DNA of 64,000 bases from contig NZ_JAEMNV010000002.1 of the NCBI RefSeq assembly GCF_016482825.1, forward strand, positions 186,001-250,000, in the 5' to 3' direction. Below, piece by piece: positions 62,401-64,000 of this stretch (positions within the stretch are counted from its first letter, which is position 1; the number at the start of each line of letters is the position of its first letter). The notes beneath the pieces were generated by a model. It was not told where the DNA came from. It saw only the letters and a list, made by a program, of their open reading frames with translations, and searched no databases. The position numbers were made by a program, and so were the translations under genes. The stretch comes from Antrihabitans stalagmiti. Lineage in GTDB: Bacteria > Actinomycetota > Actinomycetes > Mycobacteriales > Mycobacteriaceae.

Positions 62401-64000
62401 ACCGCCGCGAACTCCGCCACCATCGGATCCATCAGTGCCGAATGAAACGCATGACTCACCGCCAGTCGTTTCGTGCGCCGACCCGACCAGCGTCGTTCCA
62501 GTTCCTCGATCCCCGCCACCGGACCCGACACCGTCACCGACGAACGACTGTTGATCCCCGCAATCGACACCCCGGCAGGAAGCGCACCCACCTCGTCCTC
62601 GCCCATTTCCACCGCCAGCATCGCCCCACCCACCGGCAACGCCGCCATCAACGCACCCCGCGCCGTCACCAACCGCACCGCATCCGCCAGCGACAACACC
62701 CCCGCCACATGCGCCGCCGCGACCTCCCCGATCGAATGCCCCACCACCACATCCGGAATCACACCCCACGACTCGAGAAGTCGGAACAACCCGACCTCGA
62801 CCGCAAACAAGGCGAGCTGCGTGTTGTCCGTGCGATCCAGATCCGTTGCGCTGTCGAACAACCACCCCGGATCACACACCTGTGTGATTGCTTCCGCGAA
62901 GACGGGGAACTGTTCGAACAACTCCCGACCCATCCCCCTCGACTGCGCACCCTGCCCCGAAAACACGAACACCGTCTTGCCCGCCACCATCCGAACCGCA
63001 GTGACCGACGCCAGCTCCGACGAATCCAGCACCGCCGCCCGCCACTCCAAATGCGCACGCGCCGTCGCCAACTCGAAACCCACATCCACCGCGCGGTGAC
63101 CATCGACGTCACGCAAACCCTGAAGGGCCGCGTGCAACGCACGTTCGGACCGCGCCGACACCACCCACGGCACCACCGGCAACGACCACGTCGCAGCGCT
63201 CTCCACCTGTGCCGACGCTTCCTCCACGATCACATGCGCATTCGTCCCACTGATCCCGAACGACGACACCCCCGCCCGCCGCGGCCGACCACCCTCAGAC
63301 GGCCACTCCCGCGCCTGCGTCAACACCCGCACCGCACCCGCAGACCAATCCACCTGCGGCGACACCACATCCACATGCAACGACCGCGGCATCACCCCAC
63401 ACCGCATCGCCTGCACCATCTTGATCACACCCGCAATACCCGCCGCACCCACCGTATGACCGATATTCGACTTCACCGACCCCAACCACACCGGACCAGC
63501 CCCATCTCGGTCTTGGCCGTAGGTCGCCAACAACGCACCAGCCTCGATCGGATCCCCCAACCGAGTCCCCGTCCCATGCGCCTCCACCACATCCACATCC
63601 GCCGACACCAAACCCGCCGACGCCAACGCCGACCGCACCACCCGCTCCTGCGACGGACCATTCGGCGCCGTCAACCCATTGCTCGCACCATCCTGATTCA
63701 CCGCAGAACCCCGCACCACACCCAACACCCGATGCCCCCGCGCCACCGCATCCGACAACCGCTCCAACACAACCAAACCCGCACCCTCGGAAAACCCCAC
63801 CCCATCCGCAGCAGCACCGAACGACTTACACCGACCATCCGGCGACAACCCACGCTGCCTCGCAAAATCAACGAACAAATACGGCGAACCCCACACCGAC
63901 ACACCACCGGCGAGTGCGATGGAACAGTCGCCGGCGCGTAAGGACTGAGAGGCGAGGTGCAGAGCGACGAGCGACGACGAACAGGCCGTATCCACCGTCA
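59445..64000 (-). CDS. Modular type I polyketide synthase, KS-AT-DH-KR-ACP, 5'-truncated
   Basis: At least 1518 residues, running off the right edge; numbering here starts at the GTG at 63995, which is internal. KS: Cys5 in DTACSSS, His140 in HGTGT, His180 in KSNIGH, all intact. AT (about 340-640): Ser421 in GHSIGE and HAFH at 515-518 indicate malonyl-CoA. DH: His706 in [10 protein letters not shown] and Asp in [24 protein letters not shown], with Tyr in [15 protein letters not shown] and LDD after HAAGV, pointing to a B-type alcohol. [15 protein letters not shown]. No ER or thioesterase. The tail ([16 protein letters not shown], then [13 protein letters not shown]) is a C-terminal docking segment for another subunit. 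Together it adds one malonate and reduces it to a trans-enoyl unit. Confidence 0.96.
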   Translation of the reverse strand, partial: TVDTACSSSLVALHLASQSLRAGDCSIALAGGVSVWGSPYLFVDFARQRGLSPDGRCKSFGAAADGVGFSEGAGLVVLERLSDAVARGHRVLGVVRGSAVNQDGASNGLTAPNGPSQERVVRSALASAGLVSADVDVVEAHGTGTRLGDPIEAGALLATYGQDRDGAGPVWLGSVKSNIGHTVGAAGIAGVIKMVQAMRCGVMPRSLHVDVVSPQVDWSAGAVRVLTQAREWPSEGGRPRRAGVSSFGISGTNAHVIVEEASAQVESAATWSLPVVPWVVSARSERALHAALQGLRDVDGHRAVDVGFELATARAHLEWRAAVLDSSELASVTAVRMVAGKTVFVFSGQGAQSRGMGRELFEQFPVFAEAITQVCDPGWLFDSATDLDRTDNTQLALFAVEVGLFRLLESWGVIPDVVVGHSIGEVAAAHVAGVLSLADAVRLVTARGALMAALPVGGAMLAVEMGEDEVGALPAGVSIAGINSRSSVTVSGPVAGIEELERRWSGRRTKRLAVSHAFHSALMDPMVAEFAAVAQNLTWNLPRVALVSTVTGRVETELFADPGYWVRQVREPVRFADGIRAAQAVGGSRFVEVGPDAVLSGVIDADAVVATQRRGRSQVQTLVRAVTTAHCHGVHVDWARFFAGQGAQRVDLPGYPFQHQRFWLAAPQAESTLDHPILDSDVSVAGRGERIFGGRLSVDTHPWIADHVLLGVIVVPGTAFVEMVMRAGEQIGCDYVDELTLEVPLTFDAAEVVRIQVTVAAADDVGARSVAVYSRPDAADAAEAEWTRHASGTIAPTADAGLETFADLTGGVWPPVGAEPVGVDEIYAQLSSAGFDYGPTFRDIRAAWRVDDALYVEASLDDDQLGAAYGLHPGLFDAAVHGGAMVSLDGTGSGRMLFSWNGVRRFKTGVTALRVRVGVGGDSAWTIAAVDSFGAPVVAIDKLVYRPVELAQLTDHHWIRNDGLYELNWVPVQLDDQTTQEPHTQTLRIDGAGDLASVLAELQKFLAEASDDSRMVVLTTESIAGVWGLVRSAQSEHPGRFVLVDTDDPDGTDFAAILASPHSQVRCRAGVVEVPRLVRLAVETRAPMGWAGTVLITGGTGGLGGALARHLVVTHGVRRLVLVSRRGRAAQGSNELIAELTELGCAVTVSACDVTDRTALQSVVAAIPTEQPLSVVIHAAGVLDDATIESMTPTQLDRVWAPKVDGALALDELTRSLNLSAFVVFSSIAGLLGTAGQGNYAAANAALDALARDRRAAGYPATSLAWGPWSIDGTTDGGMSAKLTATDLARWQRLGLVPLTRDAGLELFDAALSTDKAVLAALRTDPQARRAGQEHELLGGLAPRSAPHHSGVSAQLAAMAGADRAKAVLDLVREHVAVVANTQIVDPATTFADLGLDSLAAVELRNRLARATGFRLPSTLVFDYPTPRAVADFVTSALGTRSAPSSLERISGALRQIETLLTSLTDEDDRESARATLSRFEAEMRAQLGSKQKEATALDSVTDDELFDLVDEEFGSF

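Noticed and set aside
62442-63941. A 499-codon His/Arg/Pro-rich open frame on the plus strand
   Set aside because: It is the mirror of the KS-AT region; the absence of stops follows from the G-rich third positions of the PKS.

Overview
The window is GC-rich chromosomal DNA of a mycolic-acid actinomycete, most likely Rhodococcus or a close relative in Nocardiaceae. The reasons are a WS/DGAT acyltransferase, an MMPL lipid exporter, WhiB7, mycoredoxin, the AdnAB helicase-nuclease, a CysO-like sulfur carrier with MoeZ, and a gene order that follows M. tuberculosis Rv3193c to Rv3214 (recalled from memory, not searched). No rRNA gene, insertion sequence, CRISPR array or phage module was seen.

Layout. 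0-7.8 kb is an accessory stretch: the 3' end of a WS/DGAT gene, a MarR regulator divergent from an MMPL exporter that is coupled to a secreted lipocalin, an unrecognised gene, and a MerR regulator followed by a TAP-like secreted peptidase lipoprotein. 7.9-8.3 kb holds two tandem initiator tRNA genes, each with its own promoter and terminator. 8.4-31.0 kb is the conserved core: UPF0182 membrane protein, PPA1309 protein, PDZ/Lon-like protease, DUF2342 metalloprotease-like protein, E1/cyclodehydratase-like protein, ABC1 kinase, WhiB7 with a long attenuator leader, UvrD2, mycoredoxin, NudC, potassium channel, DoxX-like protein, AdnB/AdnA, LipV-like hydrolase and an alkyltransferase-like protein.

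31.0-46.5 kb interrupts the mycobacterial order. It carries DinB, HxlR, a thioesterase, a MobA-MoeA fusion, a DUF4870 protein, then a nitrite assimilation block (NarK, NirB, NirD, a uroporphyrinogen-III synthase with a winged-helix domain, sirohydrochlorin chelatase), an MFS/FadR divergent pair, TetR/DUF418, and an LLM oxidoreductase. The nitrite block is self-contained: NarK moves nitrate/nitrite, NirBD reduces nitrite to ammonium, and the two tetrapyrrole enzymes supply the siroheme NirB needs.

46.5-57.1 kb resumes the core: TIGR02569 protein, MoeZ, DUF3152, TetR, DUF3107, ferritin-like protein, RhlE, a beta-propeller-like protein, ParA, a phosphoglycerate-mutase-family phosphatase and a GNAT acetyltransferase. 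The right end holds a small membrane protein, a CysO/MoaD-like carrier, a flavoprotein, and a modular type I polyketide synthase (KS-AT-DH-KR-ACP plus C-terminal docking segment) that runs off the window.

Most notable are the whiB7 leader (AT-rich promoter, 80-codon upstream ORF, terminator with a competing pairing), the codon-usage mosaic inside the polyketide synthase, the orphan E1-like protein, and a CysO homologue whose di-glycine is masked by an extra residue.
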